64,000 nt of DNA from Toxorhynchites rutilus septentrionalis (lineage: Eukaryota > Arthropoda > Insecta > Diptera > Culicidae). Each line of letters starts with the position of its first letter. The first letter of the stretch is position 1. The translations under genes and the position numbers were made by a program. Under the pieces are notes generated by a model. It was not told the origin of the DNA, did no database searches, and worked only from the letters and a program-made list of their open reading frames with translations. Below are positions 33,751-45,085 of the stretch, piece after piece. The stretch lies in NCBI RefSeq assembly GCF_029784135.1, contig NC_073746.1:95467709-95531708 (forward strand), given 5' to 3'.

Positions 33751-33981
33751 GTGTGGTTCCAGAACGCACGGGCAAAATGGCGCCGGAACGTTATGCGCCA
33801 GGACGGGAGCCTGCTGAACCCGGGCCAACCGCTGGGCGCTTTACCGTCGATCGCGAATGCAAGCCTGCATCACCTGCACAATCCGAACATCCCAAGCAAT
33901 AATGGCGGCAGCGATGGGGACATATCCTCCAGCCAGGCCCTAGAAGAGATGCACAATATGACCTTCGCCGAACTGTACTGA
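33751..33981 (+). CDS. ap: apterous, last coding exon
   Basis: The exon begins in phase 0 after the acceptor ttttcag (33750) with VWFQNARAKWRRNVMRQDGS, completing homeodomain helix 3; Gln50 and Asn51 are the base-contacting residues. The C-terminal tail follows: a proline/alanine/leucine-rich stretch (NPGQPLGALPSIANASLHHL), a Gly/Ser/Asp region, and the end EEMHNMTFAELY before TGA at 33979-33981. The exon has 76 codons plus stop. The C-terminal aromatic/acidic motif looks like a short conserved peptide, perhaps a cofactor contact; that is inference. Confidence 0.93.
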   Translation: MWFQNARAKWRRNVMRQDGSLLNPGQPLGALPSIANASLHHLHNPNIPSNNGGSDGDISSSQALEEMHNMTFAELY

Positions 33982-36740
33982 CACAATTTGATGATCAAGA
34001 ACATGATTCTAACGAATGTGATCAAACTGTCCCAGGATCAGTCTCGCCAGTCTCACGAGCAACAGACCATCAACCATCAACCGCGAGTGACAGCGATGAC
34101 TCAAGAGCAGCGAGCAGCGAGTGACCAAGCTGAATCCGGAATCGCGGACGGAAGTATGGAAAACTGTGGGGGCGAACTGACGTCCACTTGGAGCAATATT
34201 TATAACGAATCAAATCAGTAAGGGGTGTATTCCGGAAGATAAAAGCGAAGAAAAAGAGGCTACAAACGAGGCGAGGGAAGTGCAATAGAATTAGCAGGTG
34301 ATTACCATCGACACTAATTACTAGTTGTCAAGTAGTTTACGACACGCAGAGACACGATCTAGTTGTGACATTATGTCTGACAGTCACGCTATCAATACAA
34401 AGTATTTCACACGAGTTACAAGTTACAATAATTACCGTGTAGAGAGCACCGATGCAAATTAATCCATTTACGATGGTGGCTGTTTAGGACCAGAGCAAAA
34501 AAAAATATATATTTTTGCCTACAACAAACAAATCTTCTGGATAATTATTCAAACAGCAGCCACCATTCACAAAAGTCAAAAAGTGACAAACGCATTCAAT
34601 CAGTAGGAAAGTGCTAATGTACCAATTTCTCACACCCACTCTATCGCTAGTGTTGACTGCCCATGTAAATATGCTGTAGAGCAATTAATTAGTGTACGAT
34701 ACAGTAGGCAAACAAGAATGAAACATTAATATATGGGTGTAATCAGTTTAATGCCACATCTTATTTGCACTTGTTTTTCAACTGAACGTAAATTGAGGTA
34801 ACGCGAAAATGAGGCGTTTGTTCCTGCTCACCCTTGATTCCAGCTACTGTGTGTACATAAATTGTATGATTTTTTTCTCCGCTCTCTGCAGTTCTCAACT
34901 CAGCAGACTTCGTAGGGATAAGCGATGTGTAAACTATTTTACTTTTTTTTCATTGAATGAAAAATTGCGATTCATTACGGCATGTACAAATTACCCGAAC
35001 AAATTAATTTATAAACACTATCCTTGTACGTTGTTATTAAAATATTTATGCGTTGTTATTGCAGTGCCACCTGCGGAAGGGCCGTATCACAAGTCCCTTA
35101 GATATGTATGCGTCGCTGCTCCTTTTCAGCTGTAAATTTAATTATTTTCTGTCCTCTGTGACTCAGCAGCAGCTAATTGCTCGAGAGCTGGTGCCTTGCT
35201 GGAAGACCGGTAGCCGGTAATGTTTGCCGGCAGGTAGGAGGTGTATGAACAAATGACGACAACTGCAAACTGCAGCTACTACAAGATGGCGATAGTTCGC
35301 CGATGGAGGCGGACACCCCCGGAGACCAACACCGTACACACCGTGGTTTGAAAACCATTTTAATGATATTCATTACACGACGAGAGCTGGAGTAAATATG
35401 TTGACCCCCGAGGCATACGGCGTCAGCCGCCGATAGGCCAAGAAGGGGCAGATTAAATCTTATTATCCAATTAAAGTCCAATTATCTTATAGCAGCGAAT
35501 ATCGAGAGCTCACTCGAAGTGTGAATAATGTCATTTCAATTGAGATAGCGCACTGGAAGGCAGCCGAGCCAGCATACGTGTGCCTCGCGGCGGAACGCGA
35601 ATCGCTGGCAATTTGACGTTAGGACTACTGCACCGCACAACGAATCGTGAGTTCTGTTTGGATCTTGTCAGGTTGCGCTAAATTAGATTAGTTATTCATT
35701 GGCTGCCGGCGCGGGCAGGAACAATTTGAAGCATGCGCGATTACTCACATCACCGTTGCTTAGTGTCAATCAATCTTGTTAATTTTTAAACTGAGTTGAT
35801 GAACTTCATCAGCACATAGTGGATTGATCAAAAAGTAATTTCGATTTCTTGTAAAAGAAAATGGCGATTTGATGTATTTTTGGACTGTTAAGGTGGAAAC
35901 AGAATGCCGCGTTGTGCGTTGCTTCTCATCAGCAGTCATTGCTTGCGTTTTGTACTAAAACATTATCCCGACGCAGTCTGTTGATTTGCAGTCACAATCT
36001 AGCATTCGCGTCACCACTTTTCATGTCAACAAAAACAAAATAAAATTCGTATGAAAATCTTATTCTTGTTGTGTCCACGGATCAGTTGACTGTTTTTAAA
36101 AATTACACATTGACATATCCGCGCTGGCGGCATTGAGCTTCGTTTACTAGTTTAGAGGAGAGTGAAAGAATAGCTGATTTTCAGTCGGAATGAACACATT
36201 TTCAAAATTAAAATTATAAATGAAAATTTGCTTTTCTATATCAAAATAGTATTCTAGTTAAATGAAAAACATTTTTGTTTGCAGGTGGTGAAAAAGTCTC
36301 ATTCGAATTTTTTTTATGAAGACAAGCCTATATTATGATGAAAAAAATCAGCAACAATGTTGGAATTGTTTAGCCATATGGTTGAATGAAAGTCAGAAAC
36401 ACGTGTTTCAAGTAATCAAATAACATGTGAAAATTTTCATTCAAATTTAAGATTTTAAAAACCGGCTTCGTGTCTTCTAATCTGATGGAGATTACACTAA
36501 TTAGTTTGGGACCCAAATTATGGCCCTAATTTGAAGTTGTCACCAGACGTCGACACTATGCCACTGTCATCGCGAATTTGGCGCAAGCAGTTTAGAACAA
36601 ATGTTAACGTTTAGTACAACGATGCTAATGACGCAACGCATTATTGTGTTCGACTAAACGGAAACACACATATTTAAAATGAAGTGTCAAATCACAATTG
36701 TCGCAACGCGACGCATAGCGCGGCATTCTGGTCCCACCTT
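33982..36740 (+). other. ap 3' UTR start, then unassigned intergenic DNA
   Basis: Downstream of the ap stop a C/A-rich, fairly balanced sequence runs on, as expected for a 3' UTR, but I could not fix a polyadenylation site. The open frame 33988-34221 begins just after the stop and has no domain; it is probably UTR by chance. Around 35160-35730 there is a G/C-richer stretch without coding signal. No transposon is recognised here. Confidence 0.45.
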
Positions 36741-36742
36741 TA

Positions 36743-37500
36743 CAAAGGTCGTTCAAAAAATAAGTTTCAGTGCCTCAGGAATCGCGAATAAATAAAGTTA
36801 GGACAAAAAACAAGGTGATTTTCGTAATCTACGTTTTATTTTCTATTTTTCTACATAATCGCCGCAACGTTCGAGGCATTTTTCATAGCGTGGCATGAGT
36901 TTTTCTATTCCGAACGCGAAGTGCGTAGCGTCTAACTTTTTGAAGTACGATGCAACTGCGTCACGAATTTCTTCAGTGTTATCGAATCGTTGACCGCCGA
37001 ACGCCTGTTTCATCACCGGGAATAAGTGATAGTCGCTAGGGGCGAGGTCTGGGAAGTAAGGAGGATGCTCGAACACAGACCATGTGAATTTTTTCAATTG
37101 CTCTTGAGTTACGCGAGCAGAATGGGGCCGCGCATTATCGTGGATGAGGAACACTCCTTTCGTCAATAAACCTGGCCTTTTTTCTCTTAATCGCGGTTCT
37201 TAATCGGTCCAGAACTTCACAATAGTACGGTGATGAAACAGGCGTTCGGCGGTCAACGATTCGATAACACAGAAGAAATTCGTGACGCAGTTACATCGTA
37301 CTTCAAAAAGTTGGACGCTACGCACTTCGCGTTCGGAATAGAAAAACTCGTGCCACGCTATGAAACATGTCTCGAACGTTACGGCGATTATGTAGAAAAA
37401 TAGAAAATAAAACGTAGATTACGAAAATCACCTTGTTTTTTGTCCTAACTTTATTTTTTCACGATTTCAGAGGCACTGAAACCTATTTTTTGAACCCTCG
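36743..37500. mobile_element. fold-back mariner derivative (two 3' ends head to head)
   Basis: The left arm (about 36743-37016) and the right arm (about 37221-37500) are inverted copies of the same mariner 3' end, each with the transposase C-terminus and the terminus containing ttcaaaaaata and tttcagtgcctc. The arms are flanked by TA (36741-36742 and 37501-37502). Between them about 200 bp of additional transposase remains. Both arms share internal landmarks such as gaacgcctgtttcatcac and gccgtaacgttcgag-type sequence. The two arms could pair into a long hairpin. Confidence 0.85.
36843..37220 (-). pseudogene. mariner transposase C-terminal half in the fold-back element
   Basis: The minus strand reads VLDRLRTAIKRKK (another frame, near 37200), then GVFLIHDNARPHSARVTQEQ with the second catalytic Asp, WSVFEHPPYFPDLAPSDYHL with the third acidic residue, and a C-terminus ending CLERCGDYVEK. 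A one-base shift near 37165 separates the first part. The N-terminal DNA-binding domain and first catalytic residue are absent. A second inverted copy of the last 90 residues lies at 37221-37400 on the + strand. Confidence 0.85.
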
Positions 37501-37502
37501 TA

Positions 37503-38962
37503 TTAGGTAATTATGAACAATCTTTGAATTTATTCTCTCTATACAATCTGCTATAAGCGCATTGTAGTGATCAATGCATTTAGTTTGCCATCATCTTCTT
37601 CAACTAGCCTTCCAGAAAATGATACAAATTATGTTACGTGACGTTCGGATGGCTTTTTAAAAAAGCAGAGCCGTCCTGAACGGAGTCAAAATGTGAACTG
37701 ATTTATTATTTCTTTAATTGAACACTGTTTTCATGGTTGGGCCTAAAATGTGCTTACACTATGTTTTTGATATATTTGTTACTTATGCTGATGGTTGCAG
37801 AAAATGTGTTAGCGACTCGGTGCACTGGGTCGCGATGTTCCCCGCTATCGGTGTACCGTGCCTGGGTGGTAACTTACATCTTCGAAAATTTGGTCAATAC
37901 ATTTTCATTAGGCATCGAACACATCTGTTTTACAACTGCGGGCAGTCTTATTACATTTTTGTTAAAAAGAATATAAAACACTAAAAATAAATCTCAAGAA
38001 TAGTCGAACAAGTATTTTCAGAAACAAGCCTAGCTATTTGAAGTACGTCTATCCGCTGATAAGTTATCTGTTGAAGAAAAACTATCCAAACCAGTTGGTA
38101 TGAGATCGAAACATCACAGCAGATTCGCAGGATTGTAATTACCGTTCTCTGTGATGTAATACTGTTGAAAAATGATTGAGCTCTCTGTAGTAAACGAAAC
38201 GGGTACAACAACAGCACGATTCTTATCCACTATGAAATCTGAGCCAATATGAAATGACATATTTTGAATAAACTTCATTTCCGGCGACAGACCAAACATT
38301 CGTGTAAATGCTAATTAATACACTTTTAAAGTATTCAAACTTTGAATTACACCCATACCTCGCATACCTTTATTTTGACGAGAGCGAGGCTCTTCGTTTA
38401 TTGAACACTAAAAAGGGACTGGTCATTATATCTATGCTAGAGTCTTACAAAGCCTGGCTCTAGTATTATCTCATTTTTACACATTATCTCGTCTCGTTCT
38501 TATCGTATCTCTTTCGTTATCTCCTTCTGGTAACATGTGGCAGGGGTCTGGTTTTTATAACGGGTCGTTATTCCAGGATGCGTGCTGACAGAATCGTACA
38601 GTACCGATTGCTGCACTGTGTGTTAACTCTAGATACGTTCCACGAAATTCGGCCACAAAGCAAAAAGCCGTATGTTTTTGTATTAGAATAATTGATTCCT
38701 TAATTATTCTAATACAAATTCATACAAATTCAATCAGATCGGTTCATTTAAGATATAAAATGCATCTTTTTATTTTTATTTCATTTTAATCAAAAGTTAA
38801 ATTCATTTAAATCAAAAATCAATACAAACGAAACAAACATATAATATATACAACATACATACATAAAAACCAACAATAATCTATAAACAAAAATGAAACA
38901 ACTTCATGTTTCATGGAATATGTGTATGCATACTAGGGTGCCATGAATGTGGTCATCTCGAT
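37503..38962. other. unassigned DNA with a possible secreted-peptide frame
   Basis: A + strand frame with its first ATG at 37761 ends at 37976 and begins MFLIYLLLMLMVAENVLATR, a good signal-peptide shape, then a short Cys-containing segment. No family is recognised and it may be a fragment of an envelope-like gene or chance. A minus-strand frame near 38114-38299 is also unassigned. At 38677-38712 there is an A/T-rich palindrome (tattagaataatt/aattattctaata). From 38730 to 38900 the sequence is A/T-rich without features. Confidence 0.3.
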
Positions 38963-39331
38963 TTTCAAGAAGTTTATTTAAATCGTTTATTTTTACAGGC
39001 TCAGTTACATAGGTTTAAAGGAGCCGAACTCCTTACTGTATTGTTACTAGTATATATACATTTTTCCTTAATTCTAATGTTAATAATATAGGAAACCGAT
39101 TACTCGCGGTCAACTCGAGTTTAGAAGGGTGACATATTTTCTTCAGGAAAAGGAGGGGATATGAGGATATGTTGACAATGATCACACTCACACTCTCAAT
39201 CACACTCATCACACTCAATTCTTAAACCTATCTTATATCTAATATGTATTTACATTTCATCTTATTCTTAAGAAGGGATCCGATCTCTCACAAAGGAAAA
39301 GGAAAAGGAAAAACTAAGGGTATAAGGACAA

Positions 39332-42300
39332 TCACACACGAAGATCGATAGCTTTAAGGAATACATATATTTGGGACATGTAATCAAGGTCTAACCGAGC
39401 CAACACGTCTCTCACCGGCATAATGGGATGCCTACCTCGGGCCCGAAGGGTGACTACTAAATTCGATCTGGCGACGAGATACAGCTCGCACGACCAAACA
39501 ACGTGCTCGATGTCGTGGTAACCTTGGCCACAAACACAAAGATTGTTGTCGGCAAGATTAATACGAAAGAGTAGCGCATCTAACGAACAGTGATTGGACA
39601 TGAGTCGGGAGAAGGTGCGAATAAAGTCCCGACTCAAGTTCAGACTTTTGAACCATGGTTTGAGGCTAACCTTAGGGATAATTGAGTGGAGCCACCGACC
39701 CAATTCATCTTCGTTCCATTTGCGTTGCCAGTTAACTATGGTATTTTTGCGGACTAAAGAATAAAATTCATTGAAGGCGATTTGACGCTGATAAATATCG
39801 CCTTCAATTGCACCTACCTTTGCTAATGAGTCAGCCCTCTCATTACCCGGAATTGAGCAATGTGAAGGGACCCAGACAAAGGTAATGACATAACAGCGTC
39901 TGGATAAAGCACTCAAAATTTCTCGTATTCTCTCAAGGAAGTACGGCGAGTGCTTTTCCGGCCTCACTGAACGGATAGCTTCGACAGAGCTAAGACTATC
40001 CGTTACAATGTAATAGTGTTCAACAGGTCGTGAGGCGACGCTGTCCAGCGCCCAGTGTATCGCTGCCAATTCAGCAATATACACTGAGCAAGGATTCTGA
40101 AGACTGTGTGAGGTGCTAAAAAATTCGTTGAACACTCCAAATCCTGTGGACTCATTCATAGAGGACCCATCAGTAAAGTACATATTATCACAATTGATAT
40201 CCCCATACTTTGCATCGAAGATCGTTGGAACGATCCTCGATCGAAGATAATCTGATGTTCCATGGATATCCTGCTTCATGGACAGATCAAAATGCACAGA
40301 GGAATTGATGTAGTCAGAAAAACAAACACGGTTGGGAATATACGAAGAAGGATTAACCTGCATGGAGACGAATTCATGATATGAGCTCATGAATCCAGAA
40401 TGAAAATTTAGCTCGATCAGCTGCTCAAAATTTCCGATCACCAATGGGTTCATAACCTTACACCGGATGAGGAACCGAAGAGATAATAAATTGAAGCGAT
40501 CTTTTAGTGGGAGTAGGCCTGCCAAAACCTCGAGACTCATGGTATGCGTTGAGGGCATACATCCCAACGCGATACGGAGACAAAGATACTGAATTCGCTC
40601 GAGTTTAATGAGGTGTGTTTTGGCAGCTGATTGAAAACAGAAACTGCCATACTCCATCACTGAGAGAATAGTTGTTCGATACAACATTATAAGATCTTCG
40701 GGATGGGCTCCCCACCAGGTGCCGGTAATTGTACGGAGAAAGTTTATTCTTTGTTGACATTTTTTACTCAGATACCTAATATGGCCCCCCCAAGTACATT
40801 TAGAGTCGAACCAGACCCCAAGATACTTGAATGACATAGCATGAGTGATCGGTTTACCCAAAAGTTGAAGCTTTGGTTTTGCTGGTTTATGCTTCCTAGA
40901 AAAAACCACCATCTCTGTTTTCTCCGTGGAGAATTCGATCCCTAGCCCAATGGCCCAGGTTGAAAAATTGTTCAAAGTATCTTTTAAGGATTCTTGCAGG
41001 TCGGATTCGTTTGATCCTACGACAGACACCACTCCATCATCTGCAAGTTGTCTTAGGCTGCAATTTTGTGTAAGGCAATTGTCAATGTCGCTTACGTAGA
41101 AGTTGTACAAAAGGGGGCTTAAACATGAGCCCTGGGGGAGTCCCATGTAAGAGACCCGACTTACTGCCGAATCTCCGTGAGAAAAGTTCAAATGTTTCTC
41201 ACAAAGCAAGTTATATAACATATTATTCAATAGAGGCGGCAAACCCCGAGATTGTAATTTGTCTGACAAAAACCTCTATTGAAACAGAATCAAAGGCCCC
41301 CTTTATGTCCAAGAATACTGAAGCCATTTGTTTTTTTTCGGCGTAAGCCATTTGAATTTCTGAAGAAAGCAACGCAAGACAATCATTCGTCCCCTTGCCC
41401 CTGCGGAACCCATATTGTGTATCTGAGAGTAGGCCATTCGTTTCAACCCATCGATCAAGGCGAAACAAGATAATTTTCTCCAACAATTTCCGTATACAAG
41501 ACAGCATTGCTATTGGGCGGTACGAATTGAAGTCGGACGCGGGTTTTCCGGGTTTTTGAATAGCTATAACTCGTACTTGTCTCCAATCATCTGGAACAAT
41601 ATTATGCTCCAGAAACCGATTGAATAAGTTCAACAAGCGATGTTTCGCCACATCAGGGAGATTTTTCAGCAAGTTGAACTTAATTCTATCCGATCCTCCC
41701 GGAGCAGAATTGTTACATGAAAGGAGAGCAAGAGAGAATTCTACCATCGAAAACTCGGAATCAAGATCGCACCTATCTTGTGGTATATCTCGAATAATTC
41801 TTTGCACTGGAGCGGAATCGGGACAAACCTTCCGTGCAAAATTAAAAATCCATCGATGTGAATATTCTTCGCTTTCATTCGTTGATGAGCGATTTCGCAT
41901 GTTTCGAGCCACTTTCCATAATTTTTTCATTGACGTTTCTCGTGATAAACCTCCCACGAAATTTCGCCAATAAGCACGTTTTTTCCCTTTGATCAAGTTT
42001 TTAAATTGATTTTCAAGGTCCAAATACGTTTGAATATTCTCAATGGTTCCACGTTTCCGAAAAGCTTTAAATGCATTCGATTTATCTCCATAAAGCTTGG
42101 AACACTGGCCATCCCACCATGGATTGGGAGGCCTTCGACGAATAGTGGAACCTGGGATGGGTTTCGTTTGAGCGCGAACCGCGCTGTCATAGATCAAACG
42201 AGAAATGAAGTTATACTCCTCCAATGGAGGCAAACCATCTCTGGAATTGATGGCTAGAGCAATCGCGTCCGCATATTTTTTCCAGTCAATGTGTCTTGTG

Positions 42301-43019
42301 AGGTCGTATGCCATGTTTATTGATTCTGAAGAATTCAACCCATTGGTGATAGAAATTTTGATTGGCAAGTGGTCACTACCGTTGGGATCCTGGATTACAT
42401 TCCACTTGCAATCTAACGATAGTGAATTCGAGCAAAGCGAGAGGTCAAGAGCACTTGGGTTAGCAGGAGGTTTAGGTACACGTGTTGTTTCCCCAGTGTT
42501 CAAAACGGTCATATTGAAGCTGTTACAAAGGTCATATATCAACGATGAACGATTATCGTCGTACGGTTCCCCCCAAGCAGTTCCGTGAGAGTTGAAGTCT
42601 CCCAAGATTAATCGTGGCTCAGGAAGGAGTGAGCACATGTCAACAAGTTGCTTGCGGCTAACCGCAGCTCTCGGAAGCCAATACAAGCTGACTATACAGA
42701 GGTCTTTGCCTCTGATGTTTGCATGACAAGCAACAGCTTCGATCCCTCCAATAGGTGGAAGGTCAATTCTAAAAAATGAGTGACACTTATTGATCCCCAA
42801 TAGTACGCCTCCGTATCTGTCATCGCGGTCCAAGCGTATTATATTAAAATCGTGGAAAGAGAGATCATTTTGAGAAGAGAGCCAGGTTTCGGATAGAGCA
42901 AAAACATCACAATTGAGTTTATGAATTAGAAATTTGAATGTATCCAATTTAGGGATAAGACTACGACAATTCCACTGTAAAACAGTGATATCTCCGACCT
43001 CTCTATTTAAATTAGACAT
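39332..43019 (-). pseudogene. I-like LINE ORF2 (endonuclease, RT, RNase H) with one frameshift
   Basis: The first frame starts at ATG 43019, overlapping the ORF1 stop in ATGTCTAA. It holds the AP endonuclease (ITVLQWNCRSL, FALSETWL, LILGDFNSHGTAWG, GSDHLPIKI) and the RT fingers (YRPIAMLSCIRKLLEKII, TQYGFRRGKGTNDCL, VFLDIKGAFDSVSIEV). At 41268-41272 a T5 run appears to have one T too many, ending this frame at 41223. The other frame continues with GLPQGSCLSPLLYNFYV and the catalytic RQLADDGVVSVVGS, the RT thumb, RNase H (YFTDGSSMNES, IAELAAIHWAL, VTDSLSSVEAIRS, SIPGNERADSLAK: D, E, D, D) and a final Cys/His segment (CVCGQGYHDIEHVVWSC). It makes target-primed cDNA of the element. The lesion could be an assembly error in a homopolymer. 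Confidence 0.9.
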
Positions 43020-44583
43020 CAAGAGAGATAATCATTGCAAAGAGGGGCCATGTTTGCATCAATTGCTGCAAAATTGTCTTTAGTACTGGAAGCATTGCGG
43101 TGACAATGGTTCTGATGGTGTCGGAAACATTAAAACACGTGAAGATTTGATCCACAAGGTCAGACAACTTTATAAATCCCGATTGGGAAGTTGAACTTGA
43201 CGGAAGAACAGGGACAGTTGGGGTTTTTGATGTCCCCTCGAGTGCTGGGTCGTTCGAAGGTGAACTATTACCACGGAGGCCAAGAGGGACCTGATTTTGC
43301 TTATCCGCTGCACTCGATTTTTTGGGCAAGCTAACAGGGGGTATCACCGGAGGGACTTGTCCTTGAACTTTGGGAGTGGTCACATTTTTGCGCCGGGGAT
43401 TCCCTTGAGAAATAAACGGCGTGCCCCCGTTAGCTGTATCCGCTTCCATTTCGTCAACTGGCAACGTAGCGAAGACATTGTGTGTATTGATTGGTTGTTG
43501 TTCTTGAGCCAGTGGAGAAGCGCCCTTCAAAATTTCTGCGAAAGTGCGTTTAGAGCGTTTCCTCAAAGAGCGCTTCTGTTTCTCCCAGCGAACCTTGTAT
43601 GTTTCACAAGCTGAGAGCACGTGTGGGGATCCCCCGCAATATGGACACTTATGCTCAGTCGCACTGCAGGATTTCCCCTCATGTTGTTCTCCGCAAGTGG
43701 CACATCGTTCTTTATTGGCACAATAAGCAGCCGTGTGACCAACTGACTTGCACTTTAGACAAGTCATTGGCTTTGGAATAAAAAGTCGCACGGCTAACCT
43801 CAATTTATCTACCATCACGTAGTCAGGGAGAGCTGAACCAGCGAAGGTGACTCGAAACGAGTTGGACGGCGTAAATTTCTTTTCTTCTCCTTCATGGGAG
43901 ACTGTTCCGAGCTGGCGGCAACCCAAGATCTTAACAGTCGTCGAGGGCAGTTTTTTAAAACGGCCGGTATCTTCACTCGTAATGTATTCGCACGTCAAGC
44001 CCGTTTCGGTTATCACACCCTCAATTTCGACTATGTGAGAGGGAATGTAGACACGATACTCAATTGTAAAATGCTGATCGACAACAATCTTGTTTTCGTC
44101 TTTTCGATCATTCACGACAACTCGCAATTTGTTTGGTCTAACCTTCGAAATTTCCGAAACGGAGGTATACCTTGCCAGATCTTTCGCGATCTGCATGACT
44201 CTCAACGCCTTTCCATTTGGCTTAGGCCTGAAGAAAACAACCCAGGGACCAGTTCCGGGCGCATCTTCTGGATAGACCTTTACACGAGGAGTGGGAATAA
44301 CAGGGGGGGAAGGCGAGGACGGGGATTGAGAGTGGGAAGACGAAGGTTGAGAAGGAGCGGGAAGAACAGAGGGAGAAGACGAGGTTGAAGGTAGAGTGGG
44401 ATCGTTAAGGGCAGATGGGAGATTTGCTAGTTTTTTGGAGGGAGGCTTGGTAGGGTTAGCTGACTCGTCCCCAGAAGAAGTATCCTCCGTATTTGGAACA
44501 CGTTTGAGTGACTTTTTTTTATCCGTTAGGAGGGAACTAGAGTCAGAGACCTCCATATCCGAAGGTCCCCCACTCTCTGCCAT
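43012..44583 (-). CDS. I-like LINE ORF1 (RNA-binding, three CCHC knuckles)
   Basis: This 523-codon frame starts at ATG 44583. The N-terminus is acidic/Ser-rich, followed by a Pro/Ser-rich linker at about residues 60-95. A globular region from about 110 to 260 includes VVFFRPKPNGKALRVMQIAK and TGLTCEYITSEDTGRFKKLP. Zinc knuckles at about 273-330 are CLKCKSVGHTAAYC, CATCGEQHEGKSC and CPYCGGSPHVLSAC. A long polar tail follows. ORF1 proteins of I-type LINEs coat the element RNA and assist strand annealing. The frame is intact, which is unusual for this window. Its stop overlaps the ORF2 start by 8 bases, suggesting reinitiation for ORF2 translation. Confidence 0.9.
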   Translation of the reverse strand: MAESGGPSDMEVSDSSSLLTDKKKSLKRVPNTEDTSSGDESANPTKPPSKKLANLPSALNDPTLPSTSSSPSVLPAPSQPSSSHSQSPSSPSPPVIPTPRVKVYPEDAPGTGPWVVFFRPKPNGKALRVMQIAKDLARYTSVSEISKVRPNKLRVVVNDRKDENKIVVDQHFTIEYRVYIPSHIVEIEGVITETGLTCEYITSEDTGRFKKLPSTTVKILGCRQLGTVSHEGEEKKFTPSNSFRVTFAGSALPDYVMVDKLRLAVRLFIPKPMTCLKCKSVGHTAAYCANKERCATCGEQHEGKSCSATEHKCPYCGGSPHVLSACETYKVRWEKQKRSLRKRSKRTFAEILKGASPLAQEQQPINTHNVFATLPVDEMEADTANGGTPFISQGNPRRKNVTTPKVQGQVPPVIPPVSLPKKSSAADKQNQVPLGLRGNSSPSNDPALEGTSKTPTVPVLPSSSTSQSGFIKLSDLVDQIFTCFNVSDTIRTIVTAMLPVLKTILQQLMQTWPLFAMIISLDV

Positions 44584-45085
44584 TTTAAATTTTCACTTAT
44601 ATTCTAAGTATTTTTTTTAAACAATATTTCACAATAAAATAATTCACAAAAACAAAAAAAAAACTTATAATTATTAAATATTTTCTCTCAGTATATTTAA
44701 TGTTATTCACCTATGAACGCACTCCAGTGCAGATGAACGGGAGCGTGCTGAAAGCTCGTTGGTGGTGGGAATGTGCCTACGACGCCACTACACACAGTCG
44801 TCGGTGAAAGCTTACCCGCACTGTCACTGTTGGCACGATGACTCGGCGAAATCTCCAATGTCGGCGAAGCAGCGATAAAACAAAAACCAATGCTTGGCTT
44901 TCCGAGGATGAAAGCCTCTATCCACTTGCAGGCAGGGCACTTCACTCACTATCCAGATTGCGAAATGAACTCTTCAGCGGCAAAAAAAAACAACAATCAC
45001 GCGGTAACCGATAACGGAACTTGGACGCGACTTTCCTTCGTCTGTTCAAGAAGTTACTTCATAAAAAATGTTCACCACCTCGAAA

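Larger units (their letters stand above)
38975..45044 (-). mobile_element. full-length I-like LINE, nearly intact
   Basis: This element of about 6.07 kb on the minus strand has its 3' end at the left (tail ending aataaacgatttaaataaa) and its 5' end at 45044. An 11 bp direct repeat, ttcaagaagtt, flanks it (38964-38974 and 45045-45055). It has about 460 bp of 5' leader, ORF1 with three zinc knuckles, ORF2 with endonuclease, RT and RNase H, and a 3' UTR with a ccgattactcgcgg block. The layout is that of the I superfamily (MosquI-like elements are known from Aedes). The only visible disabling change is one extra base in ORF2. Decayed relatives are at 7466-9510/21816-22650 and 51883-61235. Confidence 0.88.

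Noticed and set aside
33988..34221. 77-codon + strand frame just after the ap stop
   Set aside because: It starts downstream of the ap stop without any splice signal, has no domain and fits 3' UTR composition.
38340..38650. Possible solo LTR (tgtggcaggggtctgg region)
   Set aside because: I could not find matching TG...CA ends with a target duplication.
43894..44388. 164-codon + strand frame with an Arg/Gly-rich end
   Set aside because: It is antisense to the Pro/Ser-rich part of LINE ORF1; the RG-rich tail is the complement of Ser/Pro codons.
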